Shown: piece after piece, positions 48,301 through 56,330 of the stretch
Layout: each line of letters starts with the position of its first letter
How positions within the stretch are numbered: position 1 is the first letter of the stretch
Assembly (NCBI GenBank): GCA_037783545.1
Contig: JBBELK010000058.1
Coordinates: 2,356,001 to 2,420,000 of the forward strand
From: Henricia sp. BOLD:AAB3569
Taxonomy: Eukaryota; Echinodermata; Asteroidea; Spinulosida; Echinasteridae
DNA: 64,000 bases
Direction of reading: 5' to 3'
The notes under the pieces: model-generated
Databases searched by the model: none
Seen by the model: the letters and a program-made list of their open reading frames with translations, nothing else
What the model was told of the DNA's origin: nothing
Position numbers and translations under genes: made by a program

Positions 48301-49948
48301 AACCCCGAGATTTTGCAAGTGTGAAAAGGCCTAGAGAGTGGTTTTATGTTACATGTACATGTATTAGGCAGTTTAGGTATACAGGTAACTGGTTACTAAT
48401 AAGTAACATATTTGTTCAAAAAAAATTCCTATTTTAATTAGCCTTTAATTCTGTGCACTGTGCTACAATAAGGCACAACGCTAATCATTGATTTTCATAG
48501 AGATAACAATTTAAGTTTTTCTTTGAAAACACTTTGAACTTTTGTCATGTCCCACAACTGGCAAACTTGTATTTACTTTTTCCCCTTTACAATTTGTAAG
48601 TTACACAAGCGTAGAGAGACAAGCAATACATGTACATACCTGCTTTAGACTGGTTAAGCTGCAATATCAATGGCCTCCTGGTCACAATGCCGGATCCTCG
48701 GGGAAGAAAGTCCCTGTTTGGGAGAAGTGGAATCAGAATTGAATACTTGCATGGGTCTTTCCACGCTAATGGACCTACCGGTATTTGAAAAAAAGTCAAT
48801 AATTCCTTTCAGATGTCTTCAGTTTATCTCAAACTTAAAGAACGTATAAGGGGAAATTTGTACACAAGCTTTTCAGAAATGTATGTTGTGGCAGCATTGT
48901 CTTACCTTTTTGCGCAAAAGTTATCTCCTGAGAACAGGAAAGGGAATTTCTTTAGGTTTGAGATAAACTAAAGACATCTGAAAGGAATTATTTACTTATT
49001 TTTTAAATAGGCTCATTAGCGTGGAAAGACCCACATACATTGGGATCATCATTATACACTGTACAAACAAATTAATCACTGCCTTTAAATATTTGACAAA
49101 AACGACGAGTTACGGTCAACTTACATGTATGTACGTTGAAGATACATGACTTTTACAAACTGAATTCCATATCCGACCACTAAGGAGCAAGTTCGATTCG
49201 TAACTGGAGTTAACCACTGGTCAAACGTCCCGCACACACGCACAAACGTTTACCGGTAAGTGCAAACGCTTTTGCACTTAAACATTGAACAAAGATTTGA
49301 ATGAAATACCTCCTGGAATCAACAGATCATCAAATTCGTGCGTACAGCGCTAGCGACACGGAAAGGACTGCGTACGTGTAAATGTATTTTTTGCCCGATT
49401 AACGATCAGGCTTGATACAGTCTGTCAGCTTTTGGGCATTGGGCAGCCCGGATAACCATTCACGCGCGCGCGCAGCGCCCTCTGTTGTCACGCTTACGCA
49501 CAGACCGCTCGCCACGTCATTTTGTGCATTACTTTATGCAGTAATTTTATCATTTATTTATCTCAGAAATGCAACATTTGCGACAGAAGTGTCAGTGGGA
49601 AGTAGGCCTATATCTTAGAATTGAATAAGCTATCGATTCCAATATATAAATTTACCCAAATCCGTGTTCAATGTATATGAAAAAAATACCGTTTTGTACA
49701 CAAGGTCTGAAGCCATAATCAACTTCTTAATTCTTTCCAACGTTTTTAAGTGTCATCGAGACCTGAAAATACCCAAAATAATATTACCTGCCGACAAAAT
49801 TTTCAAGAACGGAGCTTTTTCCTGCACTCTGCCCGCCCACAACAGCGATTTGCGGCAAGTCGAGAGTGCTACCCAGTCCAATCGAAGCAAAAGCATCTTG
49901 TAATTTATTAACGATGGGTATAAGGTCTTCCATTCCATGGTTACCCAT
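27281..49948 (-). CDS. dnm: Dynamin, complete 19-exon gene, 844 residues
   Basis: Large GTPase that assembles on the necks of clathrin-coated pits and cuts vesicles free. Exons in gene order: 49788-49948, 48640-48713, 46791-46940, 45353-45556, 44653-44751, 44061-44221, 43488-43630, 42611-42814, 41755-41893, 40579-40736, 37972-38032, 34645-34758, 33822-33931, 32820-32955, 32030-32179, 31252-31308, 29906-30081, 28618-28788, 27281-27347. All junctions are GT-AG and all phases agree, giving 845 codons with the stop. Residues 38-46 hold the P-loop GGQSAGKSS with K44; T65, DLPG at 136-139 and TKLD at 205-208 complete the GTPase. Stalk and middle domain follow, then a PH domain at about 515-625, GED at about 645-738, and a short proline-rich tail from about 745 with SH3-ligand runs. 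Length matches the family (about 840-870). It is a classical dynamin, not a Drp1 or Mx type, because PH and proline-rich parts are present. Which vertebrate paralogue is closest cannot be told. Confidence 0.97.
27790..27970. repeat. Two-copy tandem repeat in dynamin intron 18
   Basis: The block GGAGTGACTAGGAGCATTGC...CTACTCCCCCTGGATG recurs after about 111 bases with few changes. Confidence 0.7.
28195..28432. repeat. Hairpin MITE in dynamin intron 18
   Basis: Arms of about 110 bases mirror each other: GGCCAATTTCATAAAGC against GCTTTATGAATTTGGCC at the ends and CAACTTGTGTTCTT against AAGAACACAAGTTG at the centre. Confidence 0.85.
28618..28788 (-). CDS. dnm: Dynamin exon 18 (proline-rich domain)
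   Basis: Residues 766-823, [18 protein letters not shown] to TRHAPSVPR. Several PxRP/RxxP SH3 ligands. Acceptor TTATACAG, donor AG|GTAAGG. Confidence 0.92.
29440..29960 (-). repeat. Five-copy ~104-base array made from the dynamin exon 17/intron 17 boundary
   Basis: The motif CTTACCC (donor on the gene strand) begins at 29484, 29588, 29692, 29796 and 29901, a period of 104-105. The native copy is the last. Each unit holds about 78 bases of exon 17 and 26 of intron. All copies keep GGGTAAGT; the unit at about 29796-29850 is the most diverged. Confidence 0.9.
29906..30081 (-). CDS. dnm: Dynamin exon 17 (GED end, start of proline-rich tail)
   Basis: Residues 708-766, [19 protein letters not shown] to [17 protein letters not shown]. 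Donor GG|GTAAGT. Its last 80 or so bases and the donor are repeated four more times downstream. Confidence 0.95.
30560..31245 (+). repeat. Interspersed repeat family F, copy 1
   Basis: Shares blocks with 33030-33740 and 59095-59370: CCTGGATGAAATCACTGAAG, AGCGATTCCAAAGTG-like, and an upstream GAGGAGGC...AAGGCCGACT block. It surrounds the SINE-like piece and ends beside the exon 16 donor. Confidence 0.65.
30866..31000 (+). repeat. tRNA-derived SINE-like segment in dynamin intron 16
   Basis: GGTGATCGAGTGGTTAAGAC resembles a pol III A box and GTGGGTTAGAGTCAC a B box, at tRNA spacing; the acceptor stem is not convincing, so a SINE head is more likely than a working tRNA. Confidence 0.55.
31252..31308 (-). 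CDS. dnm: Dynamin exon 16 (GED)
   Basis: 57 bases, residues 689-707, [19 protein letters not shown]. Acceptor TACTTTCAG, donor CAG|GTAAGG. Too short to stand out as an open frame; found by homology and splice sites. Confidence 0.94.
32030..32179 (-). CDS. dnm: Dynamin exon 15 (GED start)
   Basis: Residues 639-688, [20 protein letters not shown] and [11 protein letters not shown]. Acceptor ACACCTAG, donor GAC|GTAAGT. Confidence 0.96.
32260..32660 (+). repeat. SINE-like repeat split by a MITE
   Basis: GTCTAGTGGGTATA and, after the insertion, CAGCCATGC...GTGCGATCGAGCC then TGTGGGTAAGACACTTAA. The two halves together look like a tRNA-derived head; related copies in reverse are at 43029-43290 and 43770-44050. 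Confidence 0.6.
32295..32549 (+). mobile_element. MITE family E, copy 2, inside a SINE-like repeat
   Basis: Starts GACCAATCCGGTAAT and ends CGGATTGGTG with TATA on both sides, the same target pattern as the copy at 22833-23165, with which it shares most of its length in diverged form. Confidence 0.8.
32820..32955 (-). CDS. dnm: Dynamin exon 14 (PH domain, part 3)
   Basis: Residues 593-638, [33 protein letters not shown]. Donor GGA|GTAAGT. Confidence 0.96.
33030..33740 (+). repeat. Interspersed repeat family F, copy 2
   Basis: Same blocks as copy 1 in the same order; includes CCTGGATGAAATCACTGAAG and GCGATTCCAAAGTGATTGG. A segment at 33190-33440 with repeated GACTGGTC/GGACCACT words is inserted or extra. 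Confidence 0.65.
33822..33931 (-). CDS. dnm: Dynamin exon 13 (PH domain, part 2)
   Basis: Residues 557-593, [19 protein letters not shown] to FLPDQR. Donor AG|GTAAAA. Confidence 0.95.
34245..34575 (+). repeat. Repeat with tRNA-like end in dynamin intron 12
   Basis: Matches about 45830-46035 in diverged form (ATGACGTCACTTCCT, GATGGCGTTTAATACGCAG). The end TTCAATTGGTAGGGCATC...GCAGTTCAAATCCC resembles tRNA A and B boxes; a 5' acceptor strand to pair with the 3' end is missing. Confidence 0.55.
34645..34758 (-). CDS. dnm: Dynamin exon 12 (PH domain, part 1)
   Basis: Residues 519-556, [18 protein letters not shown] to LSWFKDNE. Acceptor CATTAAG, donor GAG|GTATAC. Confidence 0.96.
35412..35758 (+). 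repeat. TTAA-flanked MITE, copy 2
   Basis: TTAA then AGGCAGTATACAAGATTGG at the left; CCAATCATGTATACTATCT then TTTAA at the right. The TTCGCCC array has shrunk to one or two units here. Confidence 0.75.
36404..36521. repeat. Family A hairpin MITE, copy 5
   Basis: TTAAAGGCACAGGCTTGTC ... GACGAGCTTGTGCCTTTAA with the CGTGCCACGAAATACGCAGC core; TTAA flanks both sides. Confidence 0.8.
36589..37920 (+). pseudogene. 5'-truncated, frameshifted LINE reverse transcriptase (CR1/L2-like)
   Basis: Codes for the reverse-transcriptase part of a non-LTR retrotransposon: [29 protein letters not shown], then YVDDLT and WLQNDLKWG, with the thumb-like [10 protein letters not shown]-type segment [17 protein letters not shown] and stop at 37637-37639. 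The frame breaks at about 36925-36935, in the GLPQG motif, so it cannot make a full protein; the endonuclease and 5' part are absent. The 3' end runs into AATAAAATGAAATGAAAATG, a short-repeat tail typical of CR1/L2 elements. It lies antisense in dynamin intron 11. Confidence 0.88.
37972..38032 (-). CDS. dnm: Dynamin exon 11 (short linker before PH)
   Basis: Only 61 bases, residues 498-518 ([21 protein letters not shown] in pieces), weakly conserved as usual for this linker. Found by phase and position: it restores the frame between exons 10 and 12, has a T/C-rich acceptor tract and donor CAG|GTACTA. A decayed LINE ends only about 50 bases downstream of the donor. Confidence 0.8.
40025..40460. 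repeat. Nested inverted-repeat elements in dynamin intron 10
   Basis: The outer part repeats AGTCATGAC/GTCATGACT words; an inner piece runs from AAGCCCGGTTCATACTTC (about 40212) to TATAAACCGGGCTTTA (about 40363), its ends inverted. Probably one MITE inside another. Confidence 0.55.
40579..40736 (-). CDS. dnm: Dynamin exon 10 (stalk)
   Basis: Residues 446-498, [14 protein letters not shown] to [11 protein letters not shown]. Acceptor TTTTTGACAG, donor AA|GTAAGT. Confidence 0.95.
41180..41360. repeat. Inverted-repeat element with TTCGACGAAG units
   Basis: GTTCTCACTAGAGAAATCGC at the left mirrors ATTTGTAATGAGAAC at the right; several copies of CTTCATTCGACGA lie between. Confidence 0.55.
41755..41893 (-). 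CDS. dnm: Dynamin exon 9 (stalk)
   Basis: Residues 399-445, [17 protein letters not shown] to VRQCGQK. In vertebrates the matching region has two alternative exons; I see only one copy here. Confidence 0.95.
42222..42630 (-). repeat. Tandem duplication including the 3' end of dynamin exon 8
   Basis: Two ~200-214-base units: TATAAGGAGGACAC (42221) to GTTCTTGATT, and TATAAAGAGGACAC (42420) to the native exon 8 end. The copied exon end near 42396-42415 still reads IKNIRSVK with GTAAG on the gene strand. Confidence 0.85.
42611..42814 (-). CDS. dnm: Dynamin exon 8 (stalk)
   Basis: Residues 331-399, [17 protein letters not shown] to AIKNIRGVK. Donor AA|GTAAGA. The last bases of this exon and its donor are copied again 214 bases downstream in the intron, near 42396. 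Confidence 0.96.
43029..43290 (+). repeat. Interspersed repeat family G, copy 1
   Basis: Shares GCTGCCATCAGGGAATCA and GATTAAGTGTCTTACC with 43770-44050 in the next intron. Confidence 0.65.
43488..43630 (-). CDS. dnm: Dynamin exon 7 (stalk)
   Basis: Residues 284-331, [17 protein letters not shown] onward. Acceptor TTATTTTCAG, donor CA|GTAAGT. Confidence 0.95.
43770..44050 (+). repeat. Interspersed repeat family G, copy 2
   Basis: Same blocks as copy 1. On the reverse strand its right part reads CTAGTGGGTACACTG and GGTTCGAGCCTC, resembling tRNA A and B boxes, so a tRNA-derived SINE is likely. It ends close to the exon 6 donor. Confidence 0.65.
44061..44221 (-). CDS. dnm: Dynamin exon 6
   Basis: Residues 230-283, [13 protein letters not shown] to YLQKVLNQ, end of the GTPase domain. 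Donor CAG|GTGAGC. Confidence 0.97.
44653..44751 (-). CDS. dnm: Dynamin exon 5 (TKLD)
   Basis: Residues 197-230, [18 protein letters not shown] and [11 protein letters not shown]4 motif TKLD at 205-208. Confidence 0.97.
45353..45556 (-). CDS. dnm: Dynamin exon 4 (DLPG)
   Basis: Residues 129-197, [18 protein letters not shown] to KEMDPSG. Holds the G3 motif DLPG and the conserved [10 protein letters not shown] segment. Confidence 0.97.
46240..46735. repeat. Repeat-rich MITE-like element in dynamin intron 3
   Basis: CGTTTACACTCGAACCGGC near 46290 mirrors TCGAGTGTAAAC near 46720, with several inner GTTTACACTAC and CTTCAACTCGCCTT words. Confidence 0.55.
46791..46940 (-). CDS. dnm: Dynamin exon 3
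   Basis: Residues 79-129, with [10 protein letters not shown] and [15 protein letters not shown]. Acceptor TTTTTTAG, donor CAT G|GTGTGT. Confidence 0.96.
47808..48332. repeat. MITE-like element rich in CAACCCGGGTTGA
   Basis: Ends GGCCTTATCACACAAGAGC and TTGCAAGTGTGAAAAGGCC are inverted; inside are a dozen or so CAACCCGGG/CCCGGGTTGA units and GC-rich blocks that stand out from the AT-rich intron. Confidence 0.65.
48640..48713 (-). CDS. dnm: Dynamin exon 2 (switch 1)
   Basis: Residues 54-79, [15 protein letters not shown], with catalytic threonine 65. Acceptor CCAAACAG, donor G|GTATGT. Confidence 0.96.
49788..49948 (-). CDS. dnm: Dynamin exon 1 (P-loop)
   Basis: Residues 1-54 ([11 protein letters not shown] to NFVGR). 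The start is the ATG at 49948-49946. The P-loop lysine is residue 44. Donor AG|GTAATA. Confidence 0.97.
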
Positions 49949-50190
49949 CTTAGCTCATTTGTAGCCTGTGGTAATTCAGGAAAAATCTGATTTTGTACGC
50001 GTTTTTGCACTGCAAAATATTTTACGTTGACGTTCCCGTCGACCAGTGTTGACTGGAAAAATGGCCTCCCACTTCCCGAGTTTGCGCAGTGAGCCTACTG
50101 CTCATACTAGTCGGTTGCTCAGAATGTTGGTTGCTTTGAATGCGCATTTACGAACAGGAGACTAGACTAGTCGTAAAGGACGTTATGCAA

Positions 50191-50198
50191 TGACGTCA
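50191..50198. promoter_or_regulatory. CRE palindrome upstream of dynamin
   Basis: TGACGTCA about 245 bases upstream of the dynamin start codon, a full CREB/ATF site in a likely promoter position. Confidence 0.4.
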
Positions 50199-50554
50199 TT
50201 TTTACACGGAACAATGATAAAGTCAACAAAAACAGGCACACGTAGGGGTGGGGCTTTAGCTAGGGCCGGGGAGACGGAGGAGGAGGGGAGGGTGTGGGGT
50301 TAGGGGAGGGGACAGGCCATGGGGACACTTGCTGCAAAGGAGGGCTAAAAGTGGCACGAGAATAAACTTCTATTAATATCATTTTTCCTGGTTATACTTA
50401 TCAGCAATCGTTGCTGTATGACTCGTCAGCATGGAAATAATCAATTATTGATTCAATCATGTCAATGTTCTGCTTCATAATTCAGTCTTTAGAAACAAAA
50501 ACCTATTATTTTAACGGATCCAGTCATGGTTAATGTCGCGAAAACATGCCTCAT

Positions 50555-50803
50555 TTCATAGGCGGATCCAGAACATTTTTTAGGGGGGGTTGGGGGGGGG
50601 GGGGGGGGGGGGGGGTGTGCTGAGAGCCCAAAGTTTTTCAAAACTCCCGTCTCTGGACTACTACCATATGGAAAGGGGAGTGCCTTCTTCCCCCTTTCTT
50701 CCTTCTCTCTGCCTAAGCTTCCTTCTCTATGTTTTTTTAAAAACAATTTTAGGGGGAGGGGAGCTATAGCCCCCTCAGCCCCATCCCCTGGATCAGCCAA
50801 TGC
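50555..50803. repeat. Element with GGCGGATCCAG ends and a G24 run
   Basis: CATAGGCGGATCCAG at the left mirrors CTGGATCAGCCAATG at the right. A run of 24 G occupies 50592-50615, and CCCC/GGGG blocks lie near both ends. Confidence 0.6.
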
Positions 50804-51169
50804 AGTTGCGGCATGGAGCAAGTTGGAGCTGCGAAAATAGACCGTATCGAATAGCCGCCATTTCGTGGGGCACCTTTTGTGACTTAAACCGTTCAACAAT
50901 GGAAGCACAATATGTGCAAACATGTCCTCAAGGAACAAAAAAACTGCCCTACGAAATGGCGACTCGATATACGGTCTATAGACAACTACAGTTCGACTAC
51001 TTTACTTCAAACTTTTTTGAGTGATTTCCCGGAGTAATTTAATCAGTCGAACTTGCTCAATGTTGCACCAAGTGCCCTTGCTTTGTTTGATGCTGGCCAT
51101 TAATTTTGTTTGCAAGCTTTCCATTTTGCCTAAATCGCCTAGGATTTTCTGTTAAGCGCACTTGTGACA

Positions 51170-51652
51170 AAGCGCCTAACTTACACAACATAAACATGAT
51201 GACCGTAGAAAACTTCCCCTGAAATGGTTTTGTCTAAAGTGCTATAGTCTTTGAGAAATGAGTAAAACAATTAGTTTTCGTCTCATGAGACGAAAATTCA
51301 ATTCCCCCCAAAACCCTTTCGCCCAAGTGCCATTTCGCCCCCAAACCACTTCGCCCGAGTGCCATTTCGCCCCAAATCACTTCGTCCAAACACTACATCA
51401 CCCAAATGCTACTTCGTCCCTAAACCACTTCGTGCACAGGCCGTGGTTCAGGGCGAAATGGTTCAGGGCGAAGTGGTTTTGGGGCGAAATGACTGCAAAC
51501 CATTTTTTGACTGTTTTCTCAAAAGTTAGACGAAGTACGTAGCTGGTTTTTGCTCAGGTTGGTTTTAATCATGCATATCTTCAATCACACAGGGGAATAA
51601 AACTATTTGTAACAGTTTACCAATCATGTATAGGCCTACTATCTTTATTAAA
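51170..51652 (+). repeat. TTAA-type MITE, copy 3, with long TTCGCCC array
   Basis: The left terminal repeat is missing; the right end reads CCAATCATGTATA, then an extra GGCCTA, then CTATCTTT. The minisatellite at about 51300-51485 contains CACTTCGCCC units in both orientations. Confidence 0.7.
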
Positions 51653-51659
51653 GCGCCTC

Positions 51660-52860
51660 TATTTTTTATTTCTTTTTCAAAGCGCATTATGGTGCTTTTA
51701 CAGCTAATTAACAACTGTATTAAATTACTAGCAGCGCTCAAAAAAATTAAATGAATACCTTTTGCATAATAAAATTCATCTTTCACCCGGGAGATCGTGC
51801 GTGGCCAGCGCATTTTCTAGCCATCTCTAATGAAGTTTAAGATCCACGGAACCGTCTTGTCACTGAACGAATAAGGTTACAGTTATTTCCCGAAAGCCAC
51901 GGCATCGAAAGGATGTTTGTGAAATGTAGCTTTGGAACATGAAACTTGGAGAATCGTGTGCCAAACTGTAAAATGGGAATACGGAGCCGATAAAGCATCA
52001 ACCCCGTGGCTTAAAGCCCTGCATTTCATCATTTGCAGTGATCACAAATTTTACTTTGACTTTGACTAAAAGTGTTGATAGCGATGGTAACAAACACCAC
52101 AGTATTCTTATCCCGTGAAAATGACACCTTTGTGGGAGAATTACTTTTGTCTATACTGAAGGTGCAAACGATTTTTTTACTATTCATTTAACACAAAAAC
52201 CATGGAGCGTGATCCAAAACTGGTAAACACCGGATAAAAATTTCACAATTTCTTAATGTAATCCATTTGAAAATAATACCTCGAACAGCAAAGAAATATC
52301 CATATCTTACAATCATATTACAAAAATTAACAGAATAAATTTGGCTTGGAACACTGTGCCATCACATTTTCAAGAAATGGTTGAAATTGCATGTAAACAA
52401 ATTATGTTTTATTTTTAAATTTTGTTAATTGCCCGTCCCTCACGCATAAAAACAACCTCTGCATAAAACCGTAAAGTCAATTTCAACGTGATAAGCAGGT
52501 AAACATACAGGTTCACTTTAGTTTTTATTGTTGTATCGACTAAAGAAAGGCATTTGTCTCTTAATTTCCGTCTCTTACGTGAGGGACGGAATTGGATTAC
52601 GCTCTGCATGGTTAAGGTTTTCTGAAGTGGCTGAAATTTCTACAAGGCAGTTTATCAACATTATTCTTTAGTTATGTAATGCTGTTGTCCTGTTTTTCAA
52701 AGTTTTCAAACCATGCATGTAATCTGGCTCTATATGCATTATCCATCGGGACAGTTCCAGGCGAGTTCGGTAGGCGTGGTTTAACTGATTGCACTCGCTG
52801 TGATTGGCAGCATAATTTCGCCTTGAGCTGAGCTAGCTTGAGATACCTGTGTACTACAAC
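51660..52860. other. Spacer before the plus-strand gene
   Basis: No gene recognised. A reverse-strand family D fragment lies at about 52030-52215. An inverted CCAAT box (GATTGGC) near 52801 may belong to the promoter of the following gene. Confidence 0.45.
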
Positions 52861-53051
52861 AGAGCATCTCTTTTCTCATTTCTGCACGCGACGAAACACG
52901 CGATGGATGTATTTTTACGGGATTTCGGCGCCGCGTTTCCATCCCACGCACTGCAATTTTACTCGAACTGATTACGGTTTATCTAGGGTTAAATAACGCC
53001 TCCATTTGCCACACCGATCCGATGAGATGCTCCATTATGATGATAAAAAAG
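52860..53051 (+). other. Probable untranslated first exon of the plus-strand gene
   Basis: Ends with a consensus donor AAAAAG|GTAAGT at 53052. Its start is a guess. It has a 22-codon upstream frame beginning ATGGATG at 52903, so if transcribed it is a leader with an upstream ORF. Confidence 0.35.
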
Positions 53052-53445
53052 GTAAGTCATTTGATTAAGCACACTTTTAATTGACTTGTATAACAGGCCA
53101 CATTAATTTATTAATTTGCAAACGAAAAAAAGTGCAACCAAGTCACAGAAATCACATTTCAGTGTACGTGCCACTTCAATAATTAAATTTCCAGTTCAAT
53201 TATTTCCTTTAAACTCCTTTTATATTTGTGCAAATGTATATACACCAATAATACAAACGTTTCAATTATTATTGTAATGAGTTTTATAATTTAATGTTGT
53301 ATTGTATTCACCAACGAGTAGGCCTACCGTTTAAATACCCTATATGTAGTGCGCCTGCAAAATAATATAAAGTTTATAAAGTAGGCTAAACCAACTATAG
53401 AGCGTGCGATCGAATTTTAAATATATTTAACGTTCTGTCTTTCAG

Positions 53446-53498
53446 GCATGGTAGCTTGCGAGGAACATTTGAAAGCTAAAAAGTAAACATCAGAGGTG
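53446..53498 (+). other. Probable short untranslated leader exon
   Basis: 53 bases between a good acceptor (GTTCTGTCTTTCAG) and donor (GGTG|GTAAGT). It contains only a 12-codon frame that ends in TAA, so it would be leader sequence. Confidence 0.4.
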
Positions 53499-54036
53499 GT
53501 AAGTTTGTTTTGCTTACTTATTTAATTTACTTATAGTTTCTGTAAACTTTGAGCAATCTTCGAGGAGGGGATTCTATAAATTTTGGAATTCCCAAAGCCT
53601 AGCTTTCCCAGGTTATTCAATTACTCCAGGGGGCCTGTGCAAATAACAAGTCATTCCTGAAGAGATTTGAAAATATTTTCTTTTTTAAAAGCTTCTGTAA
53701 GCCAATCTTTAGATATTGACACGGTCACATTTCACAGTGCCACCGTGATTTTTTATGTTCGCTTAAAATTCAATGCACGACAAACGCCAACCAAGTATCT
53801 CGAGATTGTACTCTCACTGACCAACGCTGAGAGATAGCGAAAGTACACGTTCCTCGTTGCTCGGTCTCTCGGCTATGTTCTGTTGTTAAACTCAGGCCAA
53901 CGGCTACCACTGCACTTTAGTCAAGAGTTGAAGTCGGTCGGTTGAGCATTCCACGAAATTCCCCCACCAAGGACAACGAGATTATTTCGAAATTTTGAAG
54001 AGACAACGATTAATTGTAAGCACATCAAACCATTAA

Positions 54037-54362
54037 AGGAGCGTGACCAGATCCCATTTTTGACGCCCCCATTTTCCCCATATCATGTGTCATATTTTTC
54101 TCATTACCATTCTGAAATTTCGCACCCCCCCCCCCCCCCCCCCCCTCCCCACCCCCACCCCCTCCCCCAATCCGTACTATTTCCGGGGATATCGTAAAAG
54201 ATCTACCGAAGTTTAGTAAACTAATGTATCTGGTTCCATAAAGCAGTGCAATGATTACACCAACCTTTTTGCTTCCACATCCAAATTAGAGATAGTATTT
54301 CAGGGATGTATTTTATATGATTGTTAGGTTAGAAACGAGATCCAATTTTTGATCACGCTCCT
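54037..54362 (+). repeat. TTAA-flanked MITE family H, copy 1, with C21 tract
   Basis: TTAA, then AGGAGCGTGACCAGATC ... GATCACGCTCCT, then TTAA: inverted ends with exact target duplication. A run of 21 C lies at 54125-54145. Confidence 0.85.
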
Positions 54363-54387
54363 TTAACGTCCAGCTAGCAACATTCCT

Positions 54388-54860
54388 TTAAAGGCTGTAT
54401 ACAGGATTTGCTGTGTTCCAAAATTTTATTCAACCATTTGACCGAAAATAGAAGTAGTTACAACTGTCCAACTCGAAGTAAAGTGGTTCTAACTGTCCAA
54501 TGTAATAATTCCGCCTGGGATGCTGTCTTTTTTTAGAAAACGGTGATTAAAGATAAATTTACATATATAAGTGTGTGTGCACACGCATGAATTTACAGCC
54601 CCCATGTGAACCAAACTAGGCCACTGACCACCTTGGTATTATGACCCCTCGTTCCGTATACAGTGGAACTAGCCTAAATGGGACGGTGGGTTCGCACAAT
54701 TTCTTGAAAGCATCGCTACAGGTTTTTTTTTTCTCGGAACGTGCAGGTACTGAGCTATCTTATACACAGGTTGGTTTTTATCATACCTCAATCACATGTG
54801 AAGATAATGTCGTTTTTAATACGTTGTAGTTTTCCAATTCTGCAATCTTTCTATAAGAAT
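54388..54860 (+). repeat. Family C repeat, copy 2
   Basis: Begins AAAGGCTGTATACAGGATTT beside TTAA and includes TTCGCACAATTTCTTGAAAG; a partner with the same order of blocks starts at 56050. Confidence 0.6.
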
Positions 54861-55727
54861 GCAATAACATCCACTTTAGTACTTTTAGGTTGTATGACTG
54901 AAAAAGCCATTTTTCGGAAACCGAAGTTGTTTTGTTTGCCCCAATTGCCACTAAAAGTATTTTCTTACACTGCGAGGTTAAAACCTAATTATTTGCTATC
55001 TTGCAATACTGGAATCGACAAGACTGACTGCATGCTTCTAAAAAGAATGAAACAGAGGCACAAACAAGTTAAACTTACAAGTGGTCTAGACATTGTCAAC
55101 AAGTGAATACACTTGTTTTGTACTCGTAAGTGCTTTTCGAGGCTAATCGAGGGACGTTGCGAGGGAACCGTGTTTACTGCAGTAAGAATGGGGAGGGCTC
55201 GTTGAGGAGAGCAGGCTAGGCACGCACGTAATTCACGTTCAGTTTGAAGTGTGCGATGATGTGCACGATAGAGCATCCATGAGAACCTTTATTGAACCAG
55301 AGGATATCTCCATGGCAACCTAAAGCCTTCATTCACAGCAGACGGATGGGAAAAATCCGGGTCTTTTCCCCGAGATATACTTTAAATCACAGTACACCGG
55401 TCATAACGGACAGTGAGTCAGTGACTGCGGAAAACATCCGGTTCGGGCGATATTGTAATCTTTATGATTGATCACGAAGACTTCGTGGACATTTTACAGA
55501 AATTCAATTATTTATGGTCCCTGGAAGCAGTCGGGAATGTATTTTGTAGCAGTTTCTCATGTTCACAGTGGAATTTTATTTTTAAATATTTTTTCCCAGA
55601 CGACGATCTTTCTAATTGTCTTATTCTGTTGGGATACATTCGACAAAATGGACACATGCTTAAACACATGTCGTTATCGGCAAATCGGGAACTCAACACT
55701 TCATTCAGCCCAGATGAAGGAGCGTGA

Positions 55728-56046
55728 CCAGATCAAAAACTGGATTTCGTTCCAACCTAACGATTACGTAAAAAAGATTCCCCAAAATACTATCCATGCA
55801 ATCCCAAATTTGGATGTGAAAGCAAAAATGTTGGTGTAATCACTGCAGCACTGTTTTATGTAACCGGAAACATTAGTTTACTAAACTTCGGTGGCGTGGA
55901 TCTTTGACGATATCCTTGAAAATATACGGATTTAGGGCGCGAAATTTCAGAATGGTAATGAGAAAAATATGACAAATGATATCGTATCAAAAATCTCAAC
56001 ACCCATATAAATGAGGGGGTAAAAAATGTGATCTGGTCACACTCCT
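55728..56046 (-). repeat. MITE family H, copy 2, inverted orientation
   Basis: AGGAGCGTGACCAGATC at the left and GATCTGGTCACACTCCT at the right; the inner sequence is the reverse complement of copy 1, without the long C tract. Confidence 0.8.
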
Positions 56047-56049
56047 TTA

Positions 56050-56330
56050 TAAAGTCTGTATACAGGTTTTGCAATGTCCCACAAATTTGTTCAACCGTTT
56101 GACTAGAAAACCGTACTCAAATGGAAGATAGAAGTGGTTTCAACTTCATGGATAGAACTGCGGCTTCGTACACTTTCTTGAAAGCATGGTCACATTTAAA
56201 AAAATTGTTTTCTCAGAACGTGGATGAGGTACTTGACTGAATTGTACATCTGGTTTTTTGTCATACACATCCCCAACCACACATGAAGATAACGCCATTT
56301 GCAACAGTATTGTTTTTTTCAAACCTGTAA
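56050..56330 (+). repeat. Family C repeat, copy 3
   Basis: Follows family H directly, as copy 2 does at 54388, so the two families may have spread together. Holds GTCTGTATACAGGTTTTGC and ACTTTCTTGAAAGCATGG. Confidence 0.55.

Noticed and set aside
47808-48332. CRISPR-like or coding repeat array
   Set aside because: Units are irregular, inverted and flanked by inverted ends in an animal intron; a MITE explains them.
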